Source of the DNA: Streptomyces sp. BV286
GTDB taxonomy: Bacteria; Actinomycetota; Actinomycetes; Streptomycetales; Streptomycetaceae
Assembly (NCBI RefSeq): GCF_019090165.1
Contig: NZ_JAHRIB010000141.1
Coordinates: forward strand, 310,001-374,000
Length of the DNA stretch: 64,000 nucleotides
Reading direction: 5' to 3'
The notes beneath the pieces were generated by a model, which was given only the letters and a program-made list of their open reading frames with translations, searched no databases and was not told the DNA's origin. Made by a program: the position numbers and the translations under genes. Of the stretch, positions 8,369 to 16,507 are shown one piece after another; within the stretch, counting starts at the first letter, position 1; each line of letters opens with the position of its first letter.

Positions 8369-10546
8369 TCATTGTGTCCACCCGCTCGTGAGGACGACGA
8401 GCTGTCGGGTCGCCCGGGTCATCGCGACATAGCGGTCGACCGCTCCCTCGATCCCCGTGCCGAACGCCTGCGGATCGATGAGGACGACCAGGTCGAACTC
8501 CAGCCCCTTCGACAGCTCCGGGGTCAGTGACCGCACGCGGGGTGTGTCCTGGAACGTGGGATCGCCGATGACGCAGGCGATCCCGTCGGCATGCGAACCG
8601 AGCCAGCTGTCGAGAACCGAGTCCAGATCCGCGACGGATCCGTGTACGACGGGAATGTCGCTGCTGCGGATGGAGGTCGGCACGTTGGCGTCCGGGAGGG
8701 CGGCCCGGATGACCGGCTCGGCCTCCGCCATGACCTCTTCCGGCGTCCGGTAGTTGATGGTCAGGGAGGTCACGTCGACCCGGTCGAGCCCGACCCGCTC
8801 GAGCCGTTCCCGCCACGACTCCGTGAACCCGTGCCTGGCCTGGGCGCGGTCCCCGACAATGGTGAAACTCCGGGACGGGCAGCGCAGCAGCAGCATCTGC
8901 CACTCGGCGTCGGTCAGTTCCTGTGCCTCGTCCACGACGATGTGCGCGAACGGGCCGGCGAGCAGATCCCGCTCGTCGGGGGCCAGTTCGGACTCGTCGA
9001 CCAGGCTGACCCGGGCGTCCTTGCCGCGCAGCATCGTCACCAGCCCCTCGCCGTCGTCACCGTCGGCGCCTGAGTCGGCGGCGGCCACGATCAGGTTGTC
9101 GACGACCTGCGTCATGCGCTCGCGCTGGGCGGCGAGGGTCGCCTCGTGCCGACGCCTGCGGCGGGACGCCTCCGGATCGCCGAGCCGCTGTCGTGCCGCG
9201 TCCAGGAGCGGCAGATCGGACACCGTCCAGGCCTGCGTGTCCGCGCGCTGGAGGCTCCGGATCTCGTCGGGGCCGAGCCAGGGAGCACACATCCGCAGGT
9301 AGGCGGGCACCGACCACAGGTCCCCGACGAGGTCGGTCGCTTCGAGCAGAGGCCACGCGCTGTGGAGGGCCCCGGTCAGCTCCCTGTCGTGCAGCAGCGA
9401 CTTGCGGAACAGGTCGGGCGAGACGTCACCGTCGAACTTGTCCATGAGGATCGTGACCAGCTCCTCCCAGACCTGGTCGCGCGCTTCGTTGTGCGGGGCG
9501 CCCGGTCCCGGTGCGCGGAACGCCTCGGCCCAGTCGTCCGCGCTCAACCAGATGTCGGACCAGGGAGTCGTGACCGTCATCCCCTCGGTGGGGGGCGCCT
9601 CGTAGAACCTGACAGCCGTCTCGATCGCCTTCACCATGTCCGCGGAGGACTTCAGCAGGGCCACGTCCGGGTCGGGCTCGGTCGCTGCCGCGTTCCCTTC
9701 GGCGACGAGGTCCCGCAGGGTGCAGGTCTGCACGCCCTCCTCACCGAGGCTGGGCAGGACGTCGGCGACGTAGGCCAGGTAGGGCTGGTGCGGACCGACG
9801 AACAGCACTCCGCCCCGGCGGTGACCGAGACGGGGGTCGGAGTGGAGGAGATAGGCGGAACGGTGCAGGGCCACCACGGTCTTGCCCGTGCCCGGTCCGC
9901 CGTCGACGACGAGAGCGCCGCGGGATCCCGCGCGGATGATGGCGTCCTGGTCGGCCTGGATGGTGCCGAGCACGTCGCGCATCCGGGCCGACCGGTTGCT
10001 GCCGAGGCTGGCGATGAAGGCGGACTGGTCGTCGAGCGCGGCGTGGCCGACAATCCCGTCCTGGGTGAACACCTCGTCCCAGTAGTCACTGATGCGGCCG
10101 CGGGTCCAGCGGTACCTGCGGCGGCTGGCCAGGCCCATCGGGTCGGCGTGGGTGGCTCCGAAGAACGGCTCGGCCGCGGGGGAGCGCCAGTCGATCAGCA
10201 GCCGGCGCCCGGTGCTGTCGGTGAGGCCGAGTCGCCCTATGTACAAGGGCTCGGGGTCGTCCGCGCCGACGATGTGTCCGAGGCACAGGTCCAGGCCGAA
10301 GCGGCGCAGGGCGCGCAGACGACCGGTCAGGCGGTGGATCTCCGCATCCCTTTCCATCGCGGCCCGGCCCGTGCCGCCGGGCGCCTTGAGTTCGGCGTCG
10401 AGGCGGCCGGACAGTTCGGCGATGGTTTGTTCGAGGCTCTCCGCCATGGCCGCGAAGTGCGCGTCGTCGCCGGCGATCAGTGCCGGGTCGGCCTTGGGGA
10501 AAAGGTGGCCGGGGAGGTCGAACGCGCTGGTGGTCAGAGAGTTCAT
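8369..10546 (-). CDS. helR: HelR-type RNA polymerase recycling helicase-like ATPase
   Basis: A UvrD/Rep-like superfamily 1 protein of 725 residues resembling actinobacterial HelR/HelD, which bind RNA polymerase, displace stalled complexes or rifamycins and protect the enzyme. Walker A is GGPGTGKT at residues 216-223; Walker B follows in HIVVDEAQELTDAEWQMLLLRCP; motif IV-VI features include SLTINYRTPEEVM and AMTRATRQLVVL near the end. The N-terminal region (DAEIHRLTGRLRALRRFGLDLCLGHI) is the coiled arm that in this family enters the polymerase secondary channel. ATG 10546 is preferred over the in-frame ATG at 10630 because GGAG lies 8 nt upstream and the family N-terminus begins MN-LT-SAFDLP. 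A 19-bp RAE-like sequence lies 144 bp upstream. The HelR call is from remembered family sequence, so moderately firm. Confidence 0.88.
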   Translation of the reverse strand: MNSLTTSAFDLPGHLFPKADPALIAGDDAHFAAMAESLEQTIAELSGRLDAELKAPGGTGRAAMERDAEIHRLTGRLRALRRFGLDLCLGHIVGADDPEPLYIGRLGLTDSTGRRLLIDWRSPAAEPFFGATHADPMGLASRRRYRWTRGRISDYWDEVFTQDGIVGHAALDDQSAFIASLGSNRSARMRDVLGTIQADQDAIIRAGSRGALVVDGGPGTGKTVVALHRSAYLLHSDPRLGHRRGGVLFVGPHQPYLAYVADVLPSLGEEGVQTCTLRDLVAEGNAAATEPDPDVALLKSSADMVKAIETAVRFYEAPPTEGMTVTTPWSDIWLSADDWAEAFRAPGPGAPHNEARDQVWEELVTILMDKFDGDVSPDLFRKSLLHDRELTGALHSAWPLLEATDLVGDLWSVPAYLRMCAPWLGPDEIRSLQRADTQAWTVSDLPLLDAARQRLGDPEASRRRRRHEATLAAQRERMTQVVDNLIVAAADSGADGDDGEGLVTMLRGKDARVSLVDESELAPDERDLLAGPFAHIVVDEAQELTDAEWQMLLLRCPSRSFTIVGDRAQARHGFTESWRERLERVGLDRVDVTSLTINYRTPEEVMAEAEPVIRAALPDANVPTSIRSSDIPVVHGSVADLDSVLDSWLGSHADGIACVIGDPTFQDTPRVRSLTPELSKGLEFDLVVLIDPQAFGTGIEGAVDRYVAMTRATRQLVVLTSGWTQ

Positions 10547-10690
10547 GCCGTCAACTCCGGCCTGCGGTCGGGTCCGTGCCACCGGCTCGACGCCACCGCA
10601 CGGCCCGTCATCCGACAACAAATCATGCACTCCGCGAATCTCCTGTTTCTCAGGCTCCGGCTTACGGCCAGTGATTCTGCGGTACGACCC

Positions 10691-10709
10691 GGGCCTTGTG
10701 GCAAGCCCC
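10691..10709 (-). promoter_or_regulatory. Rifamycin-associated element (RAE)-like sequence upstream of helR
   Basis: On the minus strand the sequence reads GGGGCTTGCCACAAGGCCC, a 19-bp imperfect palindrome. It resembles the rifamycin-associated element described upstream of rifamycin-inactivating genes and helR in actinomycetes. The TTGCCA within it could also serve as a -35 hexamer, though the matching -10 (CAGAAT, about 19 bp on) is weak. On the plus strand TTGTGG within the same element is 17 bp from TATAAG (10719-10724). The match is from memory of the element, not an alignment. Confidence 0.75.
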
Positions 10710-10732
10710 CCGGTGCGCTATAAGTTAAGAGT

Positions 10733-10760
10733 GGCAAGGGAATGATTTATCTCCCTTGCC
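10733..10760. terminator. Hairpin between lrp and helR, likely lrp terminator
   Basis: GGCAAGGGA (10733-10741) and TCCCTTGCC (10752-10760) form a perfect 9-bp stem around a 10-nt AT-rich loop. On the plus strand it is followed by TTTGTTGTTG. It lies 84 bp past the stop of the Lrp gene and just upstream of the RAE, so it most likely ends the lrp transcript and insulates helR. It could instead be an operator or block the plus-strand transcript suggested by TTGTGG-N17-TATAAG. Confidence 0.6.
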
Positions 10761-10843
10761 TTTGTTGTTGGCTGTGAGCGGGTGATCGTGCACGGGCGGG
10801 CAACAGCCCGCCGCCGGTCCCGCGGCCGAGGTGCCCCCGGCCG

Positions 10844-11284
10844 TCAGGCTCCTGTCGGCACCGGCCTTTCGAAGAACGTCTCCAGCACCACCGTCGCGCG
10901 GGTGCCGCTCACACCCTCGATCTCGTACAGGCGGCGCAGTACGTCCTGCAGTTGCTCGGTCGTTCCTGTCCGGACCTTGACCAGGACCGAAGCGCTGCCC
11001 GCGATGATGTGGGCCTCCTGCAGCTCGGGGATCGCCGCGAAACGCTCGCCGGAGTCACCCATCCACGCCGACGAGTCGACCATGACGAAGGCCAGCACCC
11101 CGCTGCCGACCGCGCCGGGGTCCACCTCGACGGTCGTGCGCCGGATCACCCTCGACTCGCGCAGCTTGCGCACCCGCTCATGGGCCGCGCCGGCGGAGAG
11201 CCCGACCTCCTTGCCCAGGGCGGCGTACGCCTGCGAGGCGTCCTCCTGAAGGAGGTTCAGCAACTTCCGGTCCACAGCATCCAT
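10844..11284 (-). CDS. Lrp/AsnC family transcriptional regulator
   Basis: Regulator of 146 residues. N-terminal AsnC-type HTH at about residues 4-60 (MDAVDRKLLNLLQEDASQAY, then ALGKEVGLSAGAAHERVRKL) and C-terminal RAM ligand-binding domain (AHIIAGSASVLVKVRTGTTEQL). Family members assemble as dimers to octamers and respond to amino acids or similar effectors. ATG 11284 has GGAG about 7 nt upstream. It is divergent from the SMP-30 gene and the intergenic space holds an 8-16-8 inverted repeat, so it may control that gene and itself. Confidence 0.92.
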   Translation of the reverse strand: MDAVDRKLLNLLQEDASQAYAALGKEVGLSAGAAHERVRKLRESRVIRRTTVEVDPGAVGSGVLAFVMVDSSAWMGDSGERFAAIPELQEAHIIAGSASVLVKVRTGTTEQLQDVLRRLYEIEGVSGTRATVVLETFFERPVPTGA

Positions 11285-11333
11285 GACGCTCTCCACCAAA
11301 CCAGTCCCATGAGTTCCTTGCGTAGACCATACG

Positions 11334-11365
11334 GCATCCTGCAATACTCGCTCGTTACAGGATGC
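11334..11365. promoter_or_regulatory. Inverted repeat in the lrp/SMP-30 divergent promoter
   Basis: GCATCCTG (11334-11341) and CAGGATGC (11358-11365) form a perfect 8-bp inverted repeat with a 16-bp spacer, so the half sites are 24 bp centre to centre. A further CAGGAT lies at 11370-11375. It sits midway between the two divergent start codons. Lrp-type regulators often bind repeated half sites there, but the assignment to the adjacent regulator is inference. Confidence 0.5.
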
Positions 11366-11409
11366 TGTTCAGGATCCGAGCCTTGGAATCGACTGCAAGG
11401 AGAGCGGAC

Positions 11410-12333
11410 ATGGCCACCGGTCGCCCCGCGCTGTACGAAGTACTCGACGACAGGTTCCGTACGGAGAAGTGCACCGCGGGTGATCTGCAGCTGGAGACGC
11501 TCCACGTGGGCTCGCGCTGGGCGGAGGGGCCGCTGTACATACCGGCCTGGCGCCAGCTGATCTGGAGCGACATCCCGAACGACCGCATGCTGCGCTGGGA
11601 CGAGGTGAGCGGTGCCGTGAGCGTCTTCCGCTCGCCCGCGGGGCACTCCAACGGCAACACCCTCGACCGCGAAGGCCGTCTGATCACCAGTGAGCAGGGC
11701 AACCGCCGGGTCACCCGCACCGAACACGACGGCTCGGTCACCGTGCTCGCCGACCGCTACCGGGGCAAGCGCCTCAACAGCCCGAACGACGCGGCGGTGA
11801 AGTCCGACGGCTCGATCTGGTTCTCGGACCCGGACTTCGGGATCACCAGCGACTACGAAGGCGTGCGCGGCGAGAGCGAGATCGGCGCCAACAACGTCTA
11901 CCGGATCGACCCCGGCACCGGCGAGGTATGCCTCGCGGCCGACGGCTTCGGCGCTCCCAACGGGCTGGTCTTCTCACACGACGAGAGCGAGCTCTACGTC
12001 TCCGACACCAGGGCCGGCCAGATCCGCGCATTCCAGGTGCGCGCGAACGGCACCCTCTCCGAGGGCCGGGTGTTCGCCGAGATCAAAGGGGTGGAGGGCG
12101 GCCACTTCGACAACCTCCGCTTCGACGACCAGGGCCATCTCTGGGCCGCGGCCATGGACGACGGAGTGCACTGCTACGCCCCTGACGGCACTCTCCTCGG
12201 CCGCCTCCTGGTGCCCAACACGGTCTCCAACATCCGCTTCGGCGGCCCGAGGCGCAACCGCCTCTTCATCACCGCGAACGACACGCTCTACTCACTGGTC
12301 ATGGGGGTCACGGCGGCGCCCGCGGCGCTCTGA
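11410..12333 (+). CDS. SMP-30/gluconolactonase family protein
   Basis: Predicted cytoplasmic six-bladed beta-propeller lactonase, 307 residues. Family features are SRWAEGPLYIPAWRQLIWSDI near the N-terminus (the Glu of WAEGP is a metal ligand in SMP-30), RLNSPNDAAVKSDGSIWFSDP (the Asn is also a ligand), GFGAPNGLVFSHDESELYVSD and FDNLRFDDQGHLWAA. Such enzymes open sugar lactones using a divalent metal. ATG 11410 follows AAGGAGAG at a normal distance. The divergent Lrp regulator suggests induction by a metabolite. The exact lactone is unknown. Confidence 0.9.
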   Translation: MATGRPALYEVLDDRFRTEKCTAGDLQLETLHVGSRWAEGPLYIPAWRQLIWSDIPNDRMLRWDEVSGAVSVFRSPAGHSNGNTLDREGRLITSEQGNRRVTRTEHDGSVTVLADRYRGKRLNSPNDAAVKSDGSIWFSDPDFGITSDYEGVRGESEIGANNVYRIDPGTGEVCLAADGFGAPNGLVFSHDESELYVSDTRAGQIRAFQVRANGTLSEGRVFAEIKGVEGGHFDNLRFDDQGHLWAAAMDDGVHCYAPDGTLLGRLLVPNTVSNIRFGGPRRNRLFITANDTLYSLVMGVTAAPAAL

Positions 12334-12341
12334 CCCGTCCA

Positions 12342-12380
12342 CGCGCCCGCCCGCCCCGGGGCCTGGGTCGGGCGGGCGCG
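12342..12380. terminator. Bidirectional terminator hairpin
   Basis: CGCGCCCGCCCG (12342-12353) pairs perfectly with CGGGCGGGCGCG (12369-12380), a 12-bp all-GC stem with a 15-nt loop. It fills the 57-bp gap between the convergent SMP-30 gene and the small minus-strand gene, where a two-way terminator is expected. There is no U-tract, as is common in this group. Confidence 0.75.
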
Positions 12381-12390
12381 CGGACCGGTG

Positions 12391-12687
12391 CTAGCGGGTG
12401 ACCACGTTGAACACCGGGTAGGTCCGCGGTTGTACGTCCGAGAGGCCCAGTTCCTGGAGGATGGGGACGAGCGTCTCCCCGAACTGCTGGAACGCCTCCT
12501 CGGACTCCCAGACGTCCACGACCAGCCAGCCGGTCTCGGTGGGGGCGGCCGTGTGCGAGATGAGTCCGGCCACCGGCCAGTCGGCGGGGCTCTTGACCGG
12601 GCCGGGCCGGCCGGCCACCTTTTCCGCGCTCTGCTCGTACTTGGCCTGGGTCATCCCGGGCATGTCGAGAACCACGACGATCGCCAT
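12391..12687 (-). CDS. Small hypothetical protein, ferredoxin-like alpha/beta (monooxygenase-like) fold
   Basis: A 98-residue protein starting MAIVVVLDMPGMTQAKYEQ and containing GWLVVDVWESEEAFQQFGETLVPIL. The pattern of a first strand, an M-T-Q-x-x-Y-E helix and a DVWES strand-turn resembles small dimeric ferredoxin-like proteins of the antibiotic-biosynthesis-monooxygenase type, but no catalytic residues can be assigned. ATG 12687 has AAGGGA 7 nt upstream. It stands alone, convergent with the SMP-30 gene and divergent from the lipoprotein gene. Confidence 0.8.
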   Translation of the reverse strand: MAIVVVLDMPGMTQAKYEQSAEKVAGRPGPVKSPADWPVAGLISHTAAPTETGWLVVDVWESEEAFQQFGETLVPILQELGLSDVQPRTYPVFNVVTR

Positions 12688-12905
12688 ACTGAGTTCCCTT
12701 GCGAAGAGGTGCCGAGTCTTCCGGCCAGTGGACCACCCTTGCGAGCCGCCCGCGCGCCGGTCCGGCCGGACGGAGGGCGGCCCGGTCGGGCGGCCCCGCG
12801 GGACTCCTCGGTGGCACACGCGGTGAACGGCCCACCCCCCTTGTCCGTACCCCCTGTCGATGTCATGCCCGCTCGCGCAGGACCAGCCCGGATACGGAGA
12901 GGCAC

Positions 12906-13409
12906 GTGCCACAGCAGCCACCACGAGGACGTACCGTCCGCACTCTCGTCGCCCGCCCGGTGCGCGGCGCGGCCCTCGTCGGCACCCTGGCGCTACTGCC
13001 TCTGGCCACGGCCTGCAGCGGGGACGGGGGCGGTGCCGCCGAGAGCAAGCAGACGAAGACGTCCGCGAGGTCCGCCCCCTCGGCGGGTGTCGTGGCCCCC
13101 GCGAAGGTCGAGGTGATCGCCACCCTCACCGGCTGCAAGGTCAAGATCCGAACCGACGCGGAGGAACTGCGGGAAGGCGTCTGCCGCACCGCCGCGGGCG
13201 ACTACCTCATCACGACCTTCCCCGCGGAGAAGTACAAGCTGACCTGGCTCGACAGCGCCGCCATCTATGGAGGCAAGTACCTCGTCGGCCCGCAGTGGGC
13301 CATCAGTGCGAAGCCCAAGATGCTGGAGCCCCTGCGGGCGAAGGTCGGGGGGACCATCCAGGACCTGGATGCCCTGCGCACGGCGAGCCCCGCCCCGAGC
13401 GCCTCGTAG
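12906..13409 (+). CDS. Small secreted lipoprotein of unknown function
   Basis: A 167-residue product beginning at GTG 12906, chosen for the GGAGAGG ribosome binding site 4 nt upstream. An Arg-rich start and hydrophobic stretch (LVGTLALLPLATAC) end in a probable lipobox Cys37; the low-complexity SGDGGGAAESKQTKTS linker follows, as in many actinomycete lipoproteins. The mature part has two cysteines (LTGCKVKIRTDAEEL and GVCRTAAGDYLITTF) that could form a disulfide. I recognise no domain. The divergent neighbour is the 98-residue protein. Confidence 0.75.
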   Translation: MPQQPPRGRTVRTLVARPVRGAALVGTLALLPLATACSGDGGGAAESKQTKTSARSAPSAGVVAPAKVEVIATLTGCKVKIRTDAEELREGVCRTAAGDYLITTFPAEKYKLTWLDSAAIYGGKYLVGPQWAISAKPKMLEPLRAKVGGTIQDLDALRTASPAPSAS

Positions 13410-13538
13410 CGCGGGCCGTGTCCTCCCGGTGAGCCCGGCGCGGAACGGGGGCGACGCCGACGGGCCGGCCGGTGGTCCGGAGAACCCGGAGAATGGGCGC
13501 GCCTTCGCGGGGAGCCCGCACCGCCCGCCGGAAGCCCG

Positions 13539-13615
13539 GGTGAATTAAAATTCACCCGTGATCTAAGACAGCTGGTGAATAGCCATTCATCTACTATGGT
13601 GAATGGCTATTCACC
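13539..13615 (+). promoter_or_regulatory. Three tandem TetR-type operators and -10 box of the MFS-tetR operon
   Basis: Three copies of the inverted repeat GGTGAAT-N4-ATTCACC occur at 13539-13556 (extended by CG/CG flanks), 13574-13591 (one mismatch, ATTCATC) and 13598-13615. Centres are 35 and 24 bp apart. TACTAT at 13592-13597 fits a -10 box, so the second and third copies would cover the promoter. The TetR gene is the second gene of the operon, so autorepression is the simplest reading. Confidence 0.85.
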
Positions 13616-13645
13616 ATGCCATGTCTCATGCCCAGGGAAGTGCCC

Positions 13646-15154
13646 ATGCAGGATCCGCTGCCCGTGGCGCCCTCCACTGCCGTCGCGTCCGCCCCCAGGA
13701 GAGGACGGCGCGCCCGCCTGACGGTCCCGGTCCTCGCGTACGGCGGAATCCTGATGGCCGTGATGCAGACCGCCGTCGTGCCGCTGCTCCCCGGCCTGCC
13801 GCGACTGACCGGCTCGTCCGCCGCAGCGGTGTCGTGGACCGTCACCGCGACGCTCCTGGCGGGCGCGGTGCTGACCCCGGTACTGGGCCGCGCCGGTGAC
13901 ATGTACGGCAAGAAGCGCGTCCTGCTCCTCGCCCTCGCCCTGATGACGGCCGGCTCGGTGATGTGCGCGCTGACCTCGGACATCCGGGTGCTGATCGCGG
14001 CACGTGCACTGCAGGGCGCAGCCGCGGCCGTGGTGCCCCTGTCCATCAGCATCCTCCGTGACGTACTGCCGCCCGAGCGCACCGCCTCGGCCGTGGCCCT
14101 GATGAGTTCCACGGTCGGCATCGGCGCGGCCCTCGGACTGCCGCTCGCCGCGCTCATCGTCCAGTACGCGGACTGGCACACCATGTTCTGGGTGTCCGCC
14201 GCGCTGGGAGCGGCGGGTCTGGCGCTCGCCTGGTGGGCGGTGGACGAGTCGGCCCTGCGGCACCCGGGCCGGTTCGACACCCTCGGAGCGCTCGGCCTGG
14301 CCACGGTGCTCGTCTGTCTGCTCCTGGCGGTCTCGCAGGGCGGTGAGTGGGGCTGGACCAGCGTGCCGGTCGTCGCCCTGTTCGCGGGCTTCGTGCTCGC
14401 CCTGACCCTGTGGTGCGGGCAACAGCTGCGGGCCGCACGGCCGTTGGTCGACCTCAGGCTGGCCGCTCTTCCTCAGGTGGCACTGCCCCACCTGACCGCC
14501 CTGCTCGTCGGGTTCGCCTTCTACGCCAACTCCCTGGTCACGGCCCAGCTGGTACAGGCCCCCACAGACACGGGATACGGCCTCGGCCTGTCGATCGTCG
14601 GAGCGGGACTGTGCCTGCTGCCCAGCGGCGTGATCATGCTGTTCCTGTCACCGGTCTCCGCCCGCATCTCGACGGCACGCGGCCCACGCGTGACGCTCGC
14701 GCTGGGGGCCGTCGTGATCGTCTTCGGGTACGGGACACGGATCGTGGACAGCCGCCACCTGTGGGTGATCATTCTGGGCGGAGCCATCGTGTCGGCCGGC
14801 ACGGCTCTGGCGTACTCCGCTCTCCCCACCCTGATCCTGGGAGCCGTACCGGCCGAACAGACCGGCTCCGCCAGCGGCGTCAACGTACTGATGCGGACCA
14901 TCGGCCAGGCCGTGTGCAGTGCCGCCGTGGCCGCCATACTGGTGCACCACACCGGTCCGGTCGGCGGAGTGTCCCTGCCCAGCCTGCGCGGTTATCAGCT
15001 GGCCTTCGCCCTGGCCGGGGCGGTCGCGCTGGCCGGGTGCGCGATGGCCCTGGCGATACCGGGCAGGAGTGAGCCGCACAAGCCCGGCCGGCCGTCGCGG
15101 CGGCGCCGCGGACGGGCCGCGGACACGTTGCTGGAGGGAGCAGGAGAGTCATGA
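13646..15154 (+). CDS. MFS drug exporter, DHA2-like 14-helix type
   Basis: Integral membrane proton antiporter of about 502 residues with roughly 14 predicted helices. Motif A is GRAGDMYGKKRVLLLA after the second helix, and the motif C region is visible around SSTVGIGAALGLPLAALIV; the family also shows AARALQGAAAAVVPLSISI. Such proteins expel drugs, antiseptics or metabolites. ATG 13646 follows AGGGAAG; an in-frame ATG at 13616 abuts the third operator and is less likely. The stop overlaps the TetR start as ATGA, so exporter and repressor are co-translated, a usual arrangement for an inducible efflux pump. Confidence 0.92.
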   Translation: MQDPLPVAPSTAVASAPRRGRRARLTVPVLAYGGILMAVMQTAVVPLLPGLPRLTGSSAAAVSWTVTATLLAGAVLTPVLGRAGDMYGKKRVLLLALALMTAGSVMCALTSDIRVLIAARALQGAAAAVVPLSISILRDVLPPERTASAVALMSSTVGIGAALGLPLAALIVQYADWHTMFWVSAALGAAGLALAWWAVDESALRHPGRFDTLGALGLATVLVCLLLAVSQGGEWGWTSVPVVALFAGFVLALTLWCGQQLRAARPLVDLRLAALPQVALPHLTALLVGFAFYANSLVTAQLVQAPTDTGYGLGLSIVGAGLCLLPSGVIMLFLSPVSARISTARGPRVTLALGAVVIVFGYGTRIVDSRHLWVIILGGAIVSAGTALAYSALPTLILGAVPAEQTGSASGVNVLMRTIGQAVCSAAVAAILVHHTGPVGGVSLPSLRGYQLAFALAGAVALAGCAMALAIPGRSEPHKPGRPSRRRRGRAADTLLEGAGES

Positions 15155-15792
15155 GGTCAACGAAGTCCGCCGACACCGTGCCGGACCGGACGGGTGTGGC
15201 TCAGGATTCCGGGGCCGCGCCCGAGAAGGCGACGGACGGCGGCCCGGGGCGCCGGGACGCCGAGGCCACCAAGACGGCGATCCTGCGTGCGGCCCGCCAC
15301 CTCCTCGCGCGTCATGCCCACGGGGACATCACGCTCAAGGCCGTGGCCGAACGCGCAGGTGTCAGCCCGCCCCTGATCATGAAGTACTTCGGCAACAAGG
15401 AGACCCTCTTCGCACACGTGATGTCCTTCGCGCAGGACGCGGCCGCCCTGCTGGACGCACCACTGGCGGACCTCGGGAGCCACATGGTCCGCCACGTACT
15501 CGTCAGCCAGACCGAACAGGGCGCGGACCCGCTGCTGCGCATCGTGTTCGCCCCTCTCCACGGCGGCCAGGGAGACACGCTCCGCGCCAACTTCCGTACC
15601 CAGGTGGTCGACCGGCTCGTCCGGCGCCTCGACGGCCCCGACGCCGCCCTGCGCGCCGAGCTCGCCGTGAGCATGCTGCTCGGTCTCGGAGTGATGTTCG
15701 GCATCGCGCGCGGTGAAGAACTGCGTGCGACACCGCTCGACCTCATCGTCGAACGGTACGGACCCGCGGTGCAGGCGAGCCTCACGTCGTGA
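15151..15792 (+). CDS. TetR family transcriptional repressor
   Basis: 213 residues: a disordered N-terminal 35 residues, then the TetR HTH (TKTAILRAARHLLARHAHGD, then TLKAVAERAGVSPPLIMKYFGNKETLF, with MKYFGNKE in place of the usual YYHFXSKE), then a helical ligand-binding domain ending in a dimerisation region (AELAVSMLLGLGVMFGIARG). It overlaps the exporter gene by 4 nt. It probably represses the operon through the three GGTGAAT-N4-ATTCACC sites and releases on binding an exporter substrate. Ligand unknown. Confidence 0.93.
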   Translation: MRSTKSADTVPDRTGVAQDSGAAPEKATDGGPGRRDAEATKTAILRAARHLLARHAHGDITLKAVAERAGVSPPLIMKYFGNKETLFAHVMSFAQDAAALLDAPLADLGSHMVRHVLVSQTEQGADPLLRIVFAPLHGGQGDTLRANFRTQVVDRLVRRLDGPDAALRAELAVSMLLGLGVMFGIARGEELRATPLDLIVERYGPAVQASLTS

Positions 15793-15856
15793 GCGGGGCA
15801 CAGTGATCGATCCTGCGACGCATGTCGTCACAGCGGCCCAATGACACAATCCAGCC

Positions 15857-16384
15857 ATGGACGCGAGCACAGAGGTGGACGAGACACAGGCGGGCCGGGT
15901 GGTGCCCGGCGCCGCGCCGGACCAGCTTCTGCAATGGGCCATGCGTCCCGCCGAGCCGGCGGACGTGGAGGCGATCGTGGAGTTGCGTGCGACGGTCATG
16001 CGCCCTGACCTTGAGCGGCTGGGCCGGTTCGACGAGTACCGGGTCAGGCAGCGGCTGCGGGACTCCTTCTCCGCCCGGCACACGTCGGTCGTTCTGGTTG
16101 GAGGCGCCTTCGCGGGCTGTGTCGCGATGCGGCCGGCCGAGGACGCGCGATGGCTGGAACACTTCTACCTCACGCCGGGTGTGCAGGGCCGAGGGCTCGG
16201 ATCCGCGGTGCTGCGAACGCTGCTGGCTGGCGCTGACGCCGACGGCGTGCTCGTCCGCCTGAACGTCCTGCAGGGCAGCGCCGCCCGGCGGCTGTACGAG
16301 CGCCACGGGTTCACCGTGGAGGCCCAGGACCCGGTCGACATCTACATGGTGAGGCTGCCGTACACCGGCGCCCTCGAAGCGTGA
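15857..16384 (+). CDS. GNAT family N-acetyltransferase
   Basis: 175-residue acetyl-CoA-dependent acyltransferase. The GNAT core starts at MRPAEPADVEAIVELRATVM; motif A is LEHFYLTPGVQGRGLGSAVLRTLL, whose QGRGLG loop binds the CoA pyrophosphate; motif B is GSAARRLYERHGFTVEAQDP. Acceptor substrate cannot be inferred. No Shine-Dalgarno precedes ATG 15857; CACAAT lies 6 nt upstream, so the message may be leaderless. Confidence 0.88.
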   Translation: MDASTEVDETQAGRVVPGAAPDQLLQWAMRPAEPADVEAIVELRATVMRPDLERLGRFDEYRVRQRLRDSFSARHTSVVLVGGAFAGCVAMRPAEDARWLEHFYLTPGVQGRGLGSAVLRTLLAGADADGVLVRLNVLQGSAARRLYERHGFTVEAQDPVDIYMVRLPYTGALEA

Positions 16385-16423
16385 CGAGGACAGCCGGGAA
16401 CGCACGGGCCCGTTGCAGGTGGC

Positions 16424-16468
16424 GCCCCGGCCGGCCCGTCCGGATGCGTCGGACGGGCCGGCCGGGGC
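16424..16468. terminator. Bidirectional terminator hairpin (19-bp stem)
   Basis: Bases 16424-16442 pair perfectly with 16450-16468 (stem begins GCCCCGGCCGG and closes CCGGCCGGGGC) around a 7-nt loop GATGCGT. It lies between the convergent acetyltransferase and pectate lyase genes and should stop both transcripts. The plus-strand side is followed by ATTTCC. Confidence 0.85.
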
Positions 16469-16507
16469 ATTTCCGTCTCCGGCACCCCCGGTCGGCGGTG
16501 GGGTCGG

